This document shows positions 46,860 to 58,577 of a stretch of DNA of 64,000 nucleotides, piece by piece (position 1 is the stretch's first letter; each line of letters starts with the position of its first letter). A model generated the notes under the pieces. The model was not told the origin of the DNA and did not search any database. It was given only the letters and a program-made list of their open reading frames with translations. The translations under genes and the position numbers were made by a program. The stretch covers positions 124,001-188,000 of the forward strand of contig JAWKHJ010000003.1 of the NCBI GenBank assembly GCA_041394905.1. Direction: 5' to 3'. The DNA is from RI-231 sp041394905 (GTDB taxonomy: Bacteria; Acidobacteriota; Terriglobia; Bryobacterales; UBA6623).

Positions 46860-48948
46860 ATGCTCGGCGATCGTCCAGTCCCACTTCCTGACCGGGCGGC
46901 GAGGCCCGCGCGGGAGATTGGTGCGAACAGGCCGGCCCTTGTCGGGCCGGTCACGGCGGTAATTCTCGCGGGACTTCTTCTCTTGTTTTCCGCGACCCGG
47001 CTCCGTGCCGAGGGCTACGAAGACAAAACGCATTTCTCACAAATCTTCCAAGCCGGGCGCACCTACCGCCTCTTCCTGCCCCCCTGACTACGCCGCGAGC
47101 GAGCAGCGCTACCCCGTCATCTACTACTTCCACGGCCACAGCGACCGCTACACGCTCTCGCAATATGACGACGGCAAGGACACCGTACCCAAGATCCTCG
47201 ACTTCGTCGCGCACAACCCTGTGATCGTCATCGCCGTCGACGGCTACGTCGCCGAACACTACCAAGGCTTCTACGGCGGATCGCCCTGGGACGTGCGCGA
47301 GGACGGCGGCGACTACGACTTCGGCAAGTACTTCCTCGAGCTGGTCGCGCACGTCGATTCGACCTACCGCACACTCACCGGACGCCGCCACCGCGCAACC
47401 TCGGGCCTGAGCATGGGCGGCTTCATGAGTCTCTATCTCAGCGCCCGCTACCCGGACTGGATCGGCAGCGCTTCGTCCTTCAACCCCGGCCCCGAGTTCT
47501 TCACCGGCGACAAAGGCCGCCGCATCCTGTGGCGGCCAAAGGACCACGTCTCGAGCCACGGCCACACCATGGTGCGGCTCATCCGCGCCAGCGGCGATTA
47601 CATCAGCCAGTACCACGAGGAGACGCGTGACGCCTACGCGAGAGCGCAAGAGGTGGACTTCGAGTTTCGCCAGGACGAGTACCACCGCCACTGGGCCACC
47701 TCCATAGGCGAGACCTTCGCCTTCCACCAACGCGCGTTCGCGAATGCGGCGCTCGACAACCCGCCCCAGGAATTCGACTACGCCAACGCCTACCGGGAAT
47801 TCACGGTCTGGGACTACCAGTTCCGCGTAGAGGACGGCGCGCCGGCCTACGTCTATCTCGACGAAGTGCGCCAAGGCTCGATGCGGGTCCGCACGCGCCG
47901 TTGGGCCCCGGACGGCCCTCCGGCTGTTGATGCCACAATCCACGTCCGCACCGCCCCACTCTACAAAGCCGCAGAGGACTACCAGCGCTTCGACTACAAC
48001 CTGACCACCGGCGAGACCGAGCGCGAAACCCTGCGCGCCGACTCCGAAGGCCGTCTGAGCTTCACCGTCGACGGCGCCGGCCATCAAATCAGCTTCGTCG
48101 GACTCGGCACGAGCGGCATTCCGCCCGTGCTGCTGCCCACGACGACGAAGGACCGCCTGCTCGTCCCGCCCAATGAGCCCACGGCGCTGCCTGTTCGCAT
48201 CTATAACCCGCGGGGCGAGGCGCTCGAAGACGTCCGCGTCGAGATTGCGACGCAGTACCCGACGGCGGCTCTCGCCAAGCAGTCCGTGGTCATCGATCGC
48301 ATCGGCCCAGGAGAATCGGCGGACTTGAGCGGCAAGTTCGGCGCCCGCTTCACTTCCGGCGACGGCTATCTCGCGCCAGTGCGCTTTGAAGTGACGACGA
48401 CCTACGACGGCTGGCTGCAGGACAAGCGCTCGTTTTACGTGAACGTCATCCCCGAGCGCATGGCGCCAATCGATGCGGTCGAGATCCTCGACGGGCGCAC
48501 GTTCACGTTCGACGTCTTCCGCCAGCAAGGCAACCAAGGCGGCGGCTCGACCATCGAACGCACCGTGACCGAAGGCTCGGGCGACGGCGACGGCGTGCTC
48601 GAGCCGGGCGAGACGGCCACCGTCTGGGTGCGCATCCCGCAAGGGCTCGACCCCTTCGACAAGAACACCTGGCGCCGCGCCAAGGTGCGCAGCCGCTCGC
48701 CAGGGGTGGAGGAAGTCGAGGACCTGCGCGAGCTCAAGCAACGCGAGTGGACCGGCGCACAGCATCGCTCGAGCGTCATCCGGCTGACCCCGGACGCGGC
48801 CAAGGGCGAGCCGGTCCCGCTATTGCTCGAGTGCGAATCGTGGAGCTTCGTCGCAACGCCCGACGTGCGCTACGGCGCGGAGCTGCACTATCAGCCGATC
48901 CAACGGCACAGGCGGCATCTGTTCAAGCTTGAAGTGCGAGCGCGCTGA
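46860..48948 (+). CDS. Exported esterase (alpha/beta hydrolase fold) with long C-terminal domain, frameshifted
   Basis: About 695 codons. A signal peptide (VTAVILAGLLLLFSATRLRAEG) lies in one frame up to about 47083, then one shift leads into the 620-codon main frame. The hydrolase part has YPVIYYFHGHSDRYTLSQ, the nucleophile SGLSMGGFMSLYLSARYPD and a following GSASSFNPGPEFF. Residues beyond about 320 form beta-rich domains (LPVRIYNPRGEALEDVRVEI; GDGVLEPGETATVWVRI), the latter resembling CARDB/Ig-like modules. The start is doubtful: the ATG at 46860 is in frame but gives a long leader. Probably deacetylates or deferuloylates a polysaccharide. Confidence 0.78.
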
Positions 48949-48971
48949 GCCCGTACTACAATCTTCAAACG

Positions 48972-50071
48972 ATGCGACTCGCCCTCGTCCTGCTGATCGC
49001 CGCGGCGGCTTCCGCCCAAACCATTGAAGTTCAACCCTGGGGCAAGACCCCCGAGGGCGAACAGGTTCAACTCTACACGCTGACCAACGCCAAGCAAGGC
49101 GAGGTCCGCATCGCCACCTACGGCGGAAGCGTGGTTTCGGTGAAGGTTCCCGATAAGACGGGCAAGATCGCCGACGTCGTGCTCGGCTTCGACTCGCTCG
49201 ACGGGTACCTGGGCGAACATCCCTACTTCGGCGCGCTCGTCGGCCGTTACGGCAACCGCATCGCCAAGGGACGCTTCACGCTCGACGGCGAAGCCTACTG
49301 GCTCGCGACCAACAATGGCCCCAACGCACTGCACGGCGGCGTGCGCGGCTTCAACCGCCGCGTCTGGGCGGCCAAGCCGTTCACCGCCAAAGACGGCGTC
49401 GGGTTGGCCCTGACTTACGTCAGCGAAGACGGTGAAGAGGGCTACCCCGGCACACTCACCGCACGAGTCCGCTACACCTGGACCGGCGACAACACCTTGC
49501 GCATCGAGTACGCCGCCAACACCGACGCGCCGACGGTCAAGAATCTAACCAATCACTCCTATTTCAACCTCAAGGACGCCGGCAAATCGGACGCCCTCGG
49601 CCACGAGGTGCAGATCTTCGGCGATCACTACACGCCCGTCGACGCCACCCTGATTCCCACTGGCGAGATCGCTCCGGTCGAGGGAACGCCGTTCGACTTC
49701 CGTCAGCCCACAGCCATCGGCGCGCGCATCAACCAGAAGAACGAGCAGCTCGACTTCGGAGGCGGCTACGACCACAACCACGTGCTGAGCCGCCACACCA
49801 GGGACGGCCTCGAGCTCGCCGTGCGCGTCCACGAGCCGACGACCGGACGCACCATGGAAGTCTGGACGACCGAGCCCGGCGTGCAGTTCTACTCGGGCAA
49901 CTTCCTCGACGGTACGATCACGGGCAAGGGCGGGACGAAGTACCAAAGCGCGCAGCGTTCTGCCTGGAGACGCAACACTTCCCCGATTCGCCCAACCAAA
50001 AGGCCTTCCCGACGACGGTGCTGCGCCCCGGCGAGACCTACCGCTCTCAGACGGAATACCGCTTCCGCTAG
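48972..50071 (+). CDS. galM: Exported aldose 1-epimerase, one C-terminal frameshift
   Basis: About 366 residues with signal peptide MRLALVLLIAAAASAQ, so the enzyme acts outside the cytoplasm. GalM motifs: VVLGFDSLDGYL, PYFGALVGRYGNRIAKGRF, NALHGGVRGFNRRVW (first catalytic His), LTNHSYFNLKDAG (second His), GGYDHNHVL, and TTEPGVQFYSGNFLDG (catalytic Glu). One shift near 49955 leads to the normal end, LRPGETYRSQTEYRF, with the stop at 50069-50071. It follows the esterase by 23 bases and mutarotates sugars such as galactose released at the surface. Confidence 0.92.
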
Positions 50072-50082
50072 AGACAGATCGT

Positions 50083-51145
50083 TCAGCGCGGCAGATAGGC
50101 TTCGCCCGCCGGGAACACACCGATCCAGTGGTTGGTGAACCGCAGCCCTTCCTGCGGCTCGACCTTGGGCATATGGCACCCGGCGCAGTTGGCGGTTTTC
50201 CCCGCCCCGCAGGCCGTCTCGCTCGTATGGCAGCTCTTGCAGCCGGCGTCGTAATGCGCCGCGTCGTCGCGAACGAGCGCCGCATGTGGGTCATGGCAGC
50301 TCATGCACGTCAGCGATCCGCTCTCGCCGTAGCACGCACTGCGCACTAGATAGAGCGGCTGATGGCGGACATTCCAAGGATCGCGGTAATCGATCTCGGA
50401 GGGCTGCTGGGCAGGCGGCCGATGACACTGGCCGCAGGCTTCAAGCAGAGCGTCGGGCGCGAGCTTGCCGGGGTTCGCGATCGACGGGCCGGGAGGAGTC
50501 GAGCTTGCCTGCCGTGGCCAAAGCGGCGTGTTCCGCGCCAGGACCGTGGCACGCCTCGCACTGAACACCCTGCTCGGAAGGCTCGATCGCAAATCCCTCG
50601 CCGAGTGCAATCGGCCCGGTGCTATGGCAGCGAAAGCAGCGCAGGATCTCCGTCTGCGGGCTGAGCGTCCGGTACATCACCCCAAGCGCTTGGCCCAGGT
50701 CGTCTGCCTCAGTCATTTGGTGACCGGGAGTGGGGCCATAACGACCGGTCGTGGAATAGAAAGTCCAGTAGTGCTCCAGGTACCACTGGTCGTCGACTTG
50801 GCTGACGAAGGTGACAGCCTGGTCGCCGGCGCCGAACGCCCAGTCCACTACGCTGCGCCGCGCCATGTCGCCAAATGCGGCCTCGACGGCCAGTTCGTCC
50901 TCGCTAGCGACAACGCGAAACTCGAAGCCCGGCGCGCGCACCAGCGATTCAGCCGTCTCGAATTGGCGGGCCAGCGGGTGTTCCCCCGGCTTTGACAGCG
51001 CTCCGAAATGCCCGGACCCCGCTTGTAGGCGCGCTTGTTCTGCATGGCAGCTGGCGCAGACCTGTCGTCCAGCAAAGCCGGAATCCTCCGCCTGCAAACT
51101 CGAGGCGAAGATCCCGGCGAGCAGGAGAGTGCAAACCCGGCGCAT
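50083..51145 (-). CDS. Exported multihaem c-type cytochrome (seven CxxCH), frameshifted
   Basis: About 354 residues. The ATG at 51145 (MRRVCTLLLAGIFASSLQA, signal peptide) is chosen because AAGGAG lies six bases before it. Haem-binding motifs in order: CASCH, CFRCH, CEACH, then, after a shift near 50490, CGQCH, CMSCH, CKSCH and CAGCH. The spacing (a long N-terminal domain with one haem, then clustered pairs) resembles the cytochrome c554/doheme-type family of exported electron carriers. A periplasmic electron-transfer role is inferred; no oxidase or reductase partner is adjacent. The gene diverges from the tandem TonB receptors. Confidence 0.88.
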
Positions 51146-51269
51146 CCGAAGCTCCTTCATCATAGGCCGCGCCGATGGCGAGCTGCTTTTTTGCCCTATC
51201 TATCCCGAGATACCACTAGTGTTAATTTGCAAATCAAACAAACCGCGAAAAATTTTGAGTCCCTTCGAG

Positions 51270-51297
51270 TTGTATTGATTCCTAGATTCTATATACT
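51270..51297 (+). promoter_or_regulatory. Candidate sigma-70-like promoter of the tandem TonB receptors
   Basis: In a strongly AT-rich divergent region, TTGTAT (51270-51275) is followed after 16 bases by TATACT (51292-51297), five of six matches to the -10 consensus. An inverted repeat CCAGG/CCTGG (51300-51304, 51314-51318) lies just downstream, about where transcription would start, and could be an operator. The receptor start is at 51386. Confidence 0.4.
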
Positions 51298-51385
51298 ATC
51301 CAGGATCACGCACCCTGGAGGACTCTTCTTTCCAAGGTAGTCTGGTGATGGGATTTCTCTACACACATATGAGGTAGTCCAGAAG

Positions 51386-54300
51386 ATGAATGATCTGACC
51401 TGGGCGCGCCGCGTTGCAGCGGTTGTGCTCGTTACTGTCGCGGCCATGGCGCCGCCTTCGGGGTCCGCGCAGGAGTTGCGCGGCCGTGTGCGGGGGGTTG
51501 TGAGCGATACCAGCGGAGCAGTCATTCCCGCCGCCAATGTCACGCTACGCAACGTCAACACAAACGTCCTAACCGAACGCCAGACCAACGAGGTCGGCGC
51601 TTACGTTTTCGATTTCGTGCTTCCGGGCACGTATGAATTGAAGGTCGAGGTGGAAGGCTTCCACACCTTCATCCAACAAAACATCCTGGTGCAGACGCGC
51701 GCCGACCTCACCGTGAACGCTTCGATGGAAGTGGGCGCGGTGGCGGAAACCATAACGGTCGAAGAAGCTCCGGTCGCCGTCAGCTTCAACTCCACCACGA
51801 TGGAAACGACGCTCGACACCAAGATGACCAACGAGTTGCCCATCATCCACCGCAACCCGTTCTTGCTCGCCCAACTCGACCCCGCGGTACAGTACCGCGG
51901 CGGCGCCGAAACCAGCCCCTATCACCACTGGGCGGCCAGCCAAATGGACGTCGGCGGCGACACGGCTTACAAGAACAACATCCTGCTCGACGGCGTCCCG
52001 CAGCTCGTTGGAGCGAAAGGCACTTACGTCCCCGCGATGGATGCAGTAAGCGAAGTCAACGTGCAGCAGAACGCGGTGGACGCCGAGTACGGTAATTCCG
52101 CCGGCGGCACGATCTCGGTGCAGATGAAGTCCGGCACCAACGAGTGGCACGGCTCGGCTTACTACTTCGGCCGCAACCCGGTCTTGAACGCACGGCCCAA
52201 CGCGCTGGCGTCGACCCCGTCGGTGGTGCGGCGCAACGTTTGGGGCGTCACCTCCGGCAACCCCATCGTCAAGAACAAGGTGTTCAACTTCTTCGCCTAC
52301 GAAGGCCAAAACACACGCGAGCCCATTTCGCTCTCGATGCAGGTTCCGACCGCATCGGAGCTGCAAGGCGACTTCTCGAACAGCTTCAACCGCAACGGCG
52401 GACTGCGGGCGATCTACGACCCGTTCACGACGCAGATCACCGGCTCAAACACCTCGACGCGCGACGCCTTCTCAAACAACGTGATCCCGCAAACCCGCCT
52501 CGACGCCACCGCGCTGCGCATCTCGAAGAACATGTGGGGCGCGAACAACCCCGGCGACAACGCTTCGGGAGCGAACAACTACCGCATCGTCTATCCGCAG
52601 CAGTTCAAGTACTACAACTTCTCGGATCGCGTCGACTACAACGTCAGCGACAGCGTGAAGGTCTTCTATCGCCTGAGCCGGTTCAAAACGACGCAGAGCG
52701 ATCCGGACTTCACCAACGGCTCGCCCCTGCAGCCAATGGCCGGCAGCGCACGCAACACCTGGCAAACCTCTGCGGACTTGGTCTGGACCATCAATCCGAC
52801 GACCGTGTTCAACGTGCGCGGTTCGTGGTCGAAGATCAACGACTCCTTCGCCGCGCCGGCGGTCGAGATCGGCGCCGAGGGCCTCGAGAAGCTCTGGCCC
52901 GGCAACGACTGGTACTCCTCGCACGTCGCGGACATTCCGGCGGTCTACCACCCGCAGATCGACGTCCGCGCCGACACGCGCACCAGGCTGGGCCGTTACG
53001 GCTTCTGGTATCAGGTGCCAAAGACCTACAACTGGGACATCAAGCTCTCCAAGCAAGCCGGTCGTCACTACATGAAGGTCGGCCACCAGTACCGCGCCCA
53101 GCGCGTGGAAGCCGCCCGTCCTCGCGGTATCCAGTTCGTCTTCCAACCCGGCGATACAGCCAGCACGATCTTCGCGCCGCAAACCGCGACCGAAGGCGAC
53201 GCCTGGGCGTCGATGATGCTCGGCACGGTCAACAGCGGCATCGTGCAGACGGTTCCGATCAACCGGCCACATGACGACACCTACGGCTTCTACTTCCACG
53301 ACGACTTCAAGCTCAACCAGCGCGTCACCTTCAACTTCGGCGTGCGCTACGAGTACGAGACGCCGTTGCGCGACCCCGAACGTCGCCTGTCCCGCTACAT
53401 GGACTTCAATCAGGGCTTGCCGGATCTCGAAGCCGCCGCAGGACCCCTGCCCCAGGAGGCGCTTGACCTGCGCAACCGTCCGCTCAACTACGCCGGCGCC
53501 TGGATCTTCACCGACGACAAGAACCCCGGCATGTGGAACGCGCCGAAGAACAACATCCTGCCCCGCGCGGGCGTAGCCATCCGGCTCGACAACAAGACTG
53601 CGCTGCGCATCGGCTACGCCCGCTACGCAACGCCTTCCATCCAGGAGCGCGGCTCGATCGACCCGCTCGGCTCGACGCCCTACCCTGGCTTCACCGCGAC
53701 CACGAACCCACTGGGGCCGCTCGAGGGCATCCCCAGAACGATGCTGGCCAACCCGTTCCCGACCGGCGGCGCCAACAACAACCCGCTCGTCATCCCGTAC
53801 GGCAAGACCAACGGCATCTACACGGCGGTCGGCACCGGCGGCAACCCCGAAGGCGTGTTCTTCACCCAGAAGTGGCGCTCGGGCATCAACGACCGCATCA
53901 ACTTCTCGCTGCAACGCGAGCTCGTCAGCCGCATTGTGGTCGACGCCACGTTCTTCATGAACTTCGGCTACCACCACGCCATCGATGCGCAGATCAACCG
54001 CGCCGACCCGCGTATCGCCTATGCAGCGCAATCGGCGACCAACTTGAGCGTGGCGAACCCCTACTTCGGGCTCACCTCCAACGTGATGCCCGGCGCGCTG
54101 CGCAACAGCCAGAAGGTGTCGGTGGGAGACCTGCTGCGGCCGTATCCCTTCTTCGCCGACATTGAACAGTCGGCCATGCCAATGCGGAAGAACCGTTACA
54201 AGGCCTTCCAGATGAAGTTGCAGCGGCCCTTCGCCAACGGCTTCAACTTCCTGATCGGCTACAACTATAACCGCGGCCAGATCAGCCAATGGTGGGACCC

Positions 54301-54857
54301 AGTCGACGAGTACGACCAGAACGCCAACCTACAAAAGGACCCCAACCAAGGGCAGGTCATCACCGTCGGCTCGATCTACGAGCTGCCCTTCGGCCGTGAC
54401 CGTAAGTTCGGCGGCAACATGCACCGGGCGCTCGATGCGGTCGTGGGCGGCTGGTCGGTTTCCGGCATCTACCGCTACGTCAGCGGCCAGTTGCTGCAGT
54501 TTCCGGCGCAGTTGCAGCTCTCCGAGACGTGAAGATCGACAACCCGACCCGCCAGGAATGGTTCAACACCGCCGCCTTCGCGCGCCAGCCGGCCTTCACT
54601 CGCCGCTCCAACCCGTGGTACATCAACGGCGTACGCGGCCCCTTCTACTGAACCTTGATCTGACTCTGAACAAGAAGTTCGACGTCACCGAAAAGCTCGC
54701 CCTCGAGATTCGCATGGAGGCCTACAACCTCACGAACTCCTTCATGGGCGCCGATCCGAATACGGACGTGACCAACGGCACGTTCGGCATCGTCAACAAC
54801 CAGCTCAACACCGCTTCCGGCCGTGAGTTTCAATACAGCGCGCGATTTATCTGGTAA
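51386..54857 (+). CDS. TonB-dependent receptor, tandem copy A (two frameshifts near end)
   Basis: About 1157 residues. The N-terminus has a signal peptide ending near GSAQE, then a carboxypeptidase-regulatory-like domain (GVVSDTSGAVIPAANVTLRN; YVFDFVLPGTYELKVEVEG). The plug contains TNELPIIHRNPFLLAQLDP and DGVPQLVGAKGTYVPAMD. The barrel runs without a break to about 54530, where one shift, then a second near 54648, interrupt DNPTRQEWFNTAAFARQPAF; the end is FQYSARFIW, with a terminal aromatic residue. It is a close paralogue of copy B immediately downstream; probably both bind related ligands. Confidence 0.92.
52209..52618 (+). repeat. Near-identical block shared with the downstream receptor (member A)
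   Basis: About 410 bases nearly identical to 55860-56269. By eye I count roughly six substitutions and four single-base indels. Sequence on both sides of the block differs by many synonymous changes, so the block stands out as recently homogenised. Confidence 0.75.
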
Positions 54858-54888
54858 GACGCTCGCTATAACCTTGATCGTCTAATGA

Positions 54889-54922
54889 GGCCGCCGTCCA
54901 GGACACTGGGCGGCGGCCTTTT
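54889..54922 (+). terminator. Intrinsic terminator between the tandem receptors
   Basis: GGCCGCCG-T-CC (54889-54899) pairs with GG-G-CGGCGGCC (54908-54918) around a short loop, followed by TTTT. It lies 31 bases after the receptor stop, so the downstream copy must have its own promoter or depend on read-through. Confidence 0.85.
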
Positions 54923-55044
54923 CACGCCCAATCGTCCGTAACCTTCCCCTTTCGGGGCGATATGGCGCAATTATCGAGAGCGATATCTTCAGGAAGTTTG
55001 GTCCGAGGCAGGCGGAAGTTGCCGCTTTGCTCAAGGGGTAGTCC

Positions 55045-58000
55045 ATGAAGAATTCTCTCGTTGCGGCCCGCCTGGTTGCAGCCGCCGTTCTGTGTTTACG
55101 GCCTTTGCGCCGTCTGAGGTTCGCGCAGGAGTTGCGCGGCCGTGTACAAGGTGTTGTCAGCGATACGAGCGCGCCGTCGTCCCGGCGCGGCCGTCACGCT
55201 GCGCAACGTCAACACCAACGTTGCTCTCACCGACTCGCCAGACCAACGAGGTCGGCGCCTACGTCTTCGACTTCGTGCTCCCGGGTACGTATGAGCTCAA
55301 AGTCGAAGTCGACGGCTTCCGCAGCTTCGTGCAACAGAACATCCTGGTGCAAACCCGCGCCGACATCACCGTGAACGCCGCACTCGAAGTCGGCGCGGTC
55401 GCCGAGACCATCACGGTCGAGGAAGCGCCGGTCGCCGTCAGCTTCAACTCCACCACCATGGAGACCACGCTCGACACCAAGATGGCGAACGAGCTTCCGA
55501 TCATCCACCGCAACCCGTTCCTGCTGCGCAGCTCGATCCCGCCGTGAATACCGCGGCGGCGCCCGACCAGCCCTACCACCACTGGGCGGCCAGCCAAATG
55601 GACGTCGGCGGCGACACGGCCTACAAGAACAACATCCTGCTCGACGGCGTGCCGCACGCTCGTCGGCGCGAAGGGCACCTACGTCCGCCATGGATGCGGT
55701 CAGCGAAGTCAACGTGCAGCAGAACGCGGTCGACGCCGAGTACGGCAACTCCGCGGGCGGCACGATCTCGGTGCAGATGAAGTCCGGCACCAACGAGTGG
55801 CACGGCTCGGCTTACTCGCTGGCCGCAACCCTGTGTTGAACGCACGCCCAACGCGTTAGCGTCGACCCCGTCGGTGGTGCGCCGCAACGTTTGGGGCGTC
55901 ACCTCCGGCAACCCCATCGTCAAGAACAAGGTGTTCAACTTCTTCGCCTACGAAAGGCCAAAACACACGCGAGCCCATTTCGCTCTCGATGCAGGTTCCG
56001 ACCGCATCGGAGCTGCAAGGCGACTTCTCGAACAGCTTCAACCGCAACGGCGGACTGCGGGCGATCTACGACCCGTTCACGACCCAGATCACCGGCTCAA
56101 ACACCTCGACGCGCGACGCTTCTCAAACAACGTGATCCCTGCAATCTCGCCTCGACGCCACCGCGCTACGCATCTCGAAGAACATGTGGGGCGCGAACAA
56201 CCCCGGCGACAACGCTTCGGGGCGAACAACTACCGCATCGTCTATCCGCAGCAGTTCAAGTACTACAACCTCTCGGACCGCGTCGACTACAACGTCAGCG
56301 ACAACGTGAAGGTGTTCTACCGTCTGAGCCGCTTCAAGACCACCCAGAGCGACCCGGACTTCACCAACGGCTCGCCCTTGCAGCCCATGGCCGGCAGCGC
56401 CCGCAACACGTGGCAAACCTCGGCGGACATGGTCTGGACAATCAACCCGACGGCGGTGTTCAGCGTGCGCGGCTCTGGTCCAAGATCAACGACTCGTTCG
56501 GCAGCCCCGGCGGTCGAGATCGGAGCGGCAGGCTTGCCGACCTTTGGCCCGGCAACGACTGGTACGCGTCTCACGTGGCCGACATTCCGGCGGTCTGCCA
56601 CCCGCAGATCGACGTTCGCGCTGACACCACTTCCGCGTACGGCCGCTACGGCTTCGGTATCAGGTGCCAGACCTATAACTGGGACATCAAACTTTCCAAG
56701 CAAGCCGGACGGCACTATCTGAAATTCGGTCACCAATACCGCGCCCAACGCGTGGAAGCGGGCTCGCCCGCGCGGCATCCAGTTCCGCTTCGCCGCCAAC
56801 GAGACGGCCAGCACGATCTTCTCGTCGGCAACGCAAAACGAAGGCGACGCCTACGCTTCGTTTATGCTCGGCACGATCAACCAGGGTCAGGTGCAGACGG
56901 TGCCGATCAACCGCCCGCACGACGACACCTACAGCTTCTACCTGCAGGACGACTTCAAGCTCAACCAGCGCGTCACGCTGAACCTCGGCGTGCGCTACGA
57001 ATACGAGACCGCCTTGCGCGACCCCGAAGCGTCGGCTCACGCAGATGGTCGACTTCAACCAAGGCCTGCCGGCTCTCGAGGCCGCCGCGGGAGCGTTGCC
57101 GCAACAAGTGATGGATCTGCGCAACCGGCCGCTGAGCTACACCCGGGCCTGGATCTTCGCGAGCGACGACCACCCCGGCATGTGGAACGCTCCGAAGAAC
57201 ATCATCCTGCCGCGCGCCGGCGTCGCCATCCGGCTCGACAACAAGACTGCGCTGCGCATCGGCTACGCCCGCTACGCGACGCCCTCGATCCAGGAGCGCG
57301 GCTCGATCGACGTGCTCTGGTTCCACGCCGCCCCGGATTCACGGCGACGACGACGCCGTTGTCCGTGCTTCAAGGCGTTCCCGCGCCATGCTGGCCAACC
57401 CCTTCCCCACCGCGGCGCCAGCAACAACCCGCTGATCTCGCCCTACGGCAAGGAACGCGGCATCTACACCAGCGTCGGTACAGGCGGAAACCCGGAAGGC
57501 GTGCTCTTCCACCAGAACTGGAAGGCGGGCATCAACGACCGCATCAACTTCTCGCTGCAACGCGAGGTCGTCTTCCGCATCATGGTGGACGCTACGTTCT
57601 TCATGAACTTCGGCCGTAACCACGCGATCGACGCCCAGATCAACGCCGACGCGCATCGCCTACGCCGCGCAGTCCGCCACCACGCTCAGCGTGGCCAACC
57701 CCTACTTTGGTTTGTCACAAGACGTGATGCCCGGCGCCAACCGCAACGCCCGCAACGTGGCGGTCAGCCAATTGCTGCGGCCCTACCCGTTCTACAACGA
57801 CATCGAGGACTCGGCCATCCCGAACCGCGACGTCTACTACAAGGCCTTCCAGATGAAGCTGCAACGGCCCTTCGCCAATGGCTTCAACTTCCTGATCGGC
57901 TACAACTACAACCGCGGCCGCATCAGCCAGTGGTGGGACGAGGTCGACGAGTACGACCAGAACAAGACGCTGCAGAAGGACCCCGACCAAGGCCAAGTCG

Positions 58001-58500
58001 TCACCGTCGGCTCCATCTACGAGCTGCCGTTCGGCCGTGACCGCAAATTTGGCGCCGACATGCATCGCGCGCTCGACGCAGTCGTCGGCGGCTGGTCGGT
58101 CTCGGGCATCTACCGCTACGTCAGCGGCCAGTTGCTCCAGTTCCCGACGCAGTTGCAGCTCTCCGAAGACGTCAAGCTCGACAACCCGACGCGCCAGGAG
58201 TGGTTCAACACGGCGGCGTTCGCTCGGCAGCCGGCGTTCACTCGCCGCTCCAACCCCTGGTTCGTGAATGGCGTGCGCGGACCCTACTACTCCAACGTCG
58301 ACCTGACCCTGAACAAGAAGTTCGACGTCACCGAGAAGCTCGCCCTCGAGATTCGTATGGAGGCCTACAACCTCACGAACTCCTTCATGGGCGCCAACCC
58401 CAGCACCGACGTGACCAGCGGCACGTTCGGCGTCGTCAACAACAAGCTCGCGACCTCGTCCGGCCGCGAATTCCAATACAGCGCGCGGTTCATCTGGTAA
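55045..58500 (+). CDS. TonB-dependent receptor, tandem copy B, heavily frameshifted
   Basis: Same length (about 1152 codons) and order as copy A. The beginning, MKNSLVAARLVAAAVL, and the end, FQYSARFIW, are intact, and residues from about 57691 onward are open (RFANGFNFLIGYNYNRG-like barrel). Between 55120 and 57690 the reading frame switches at least ten times, for example near 55170, 55230, 55535, 55660, 55820, 55955, 56120, 56470, 56660, 57030 and 57330. Compared with copy A, most changes are single-base gains or losses in short homopolymers while the coded protein stays conserved. This fits either a recent pseudogene or poorly resolved sequence in a repeat; I favour the latter. Confidence 0.8.
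55860..56269 (+). repeat. Near-identical block shared with the upstream receptor (member B)
   Basis: Counterpart of 52209-52618. Indels relative to member A include an extra A in a GAAGG context near 55953, a missing C near 56119, an extra T near 56139 and a missing base near 56220. Confidence 0.75.
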
Positions 58501-58526
58501 ACCGTTCGCAAACCTGCAAAACAGAG

Positions 58527-58559
58527 AACCCCGCCGGCGACGGCGGGGTTCGGCTTTTT
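58527..58559. terminator. Bidirectional intrinsic terminator
   Basis: AACCCCGCCG (58527-58536) pairs perfectly with CGGCGGGGTT (58541-58550) around GCGA, then CGGCTTTTT. On the minus strand the same stem is followed by CTCTGTTTTG. It separates the receptor (stop 58500) from the convergent oxidoreductase gene (stop 58578). Confidence 0.88.
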
Positions 58560-58577
58560 GGAGCATCCTTCGGGACG

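Noticed and set aside
46930..46952. GGCCGGCCC-TTGTC-GGGCCGGTC hairpin after the Gfo/Idh gene
   Set aside because: Stable, but it has no T-run and lies within the coding leader of the next gene as called. It may mean the esterase starts later, but I found no better start codon.
46951..48765. 604-codon minus-strand open frame
   Set aside because: Antisense to the exported esterase; low-complexity Val/Ala/Arg composition typical of shadows.
52472..54289. 605-codon minus-strand open frame
   Set aside because: Antisense to receptor copy A; no recognisable domain.
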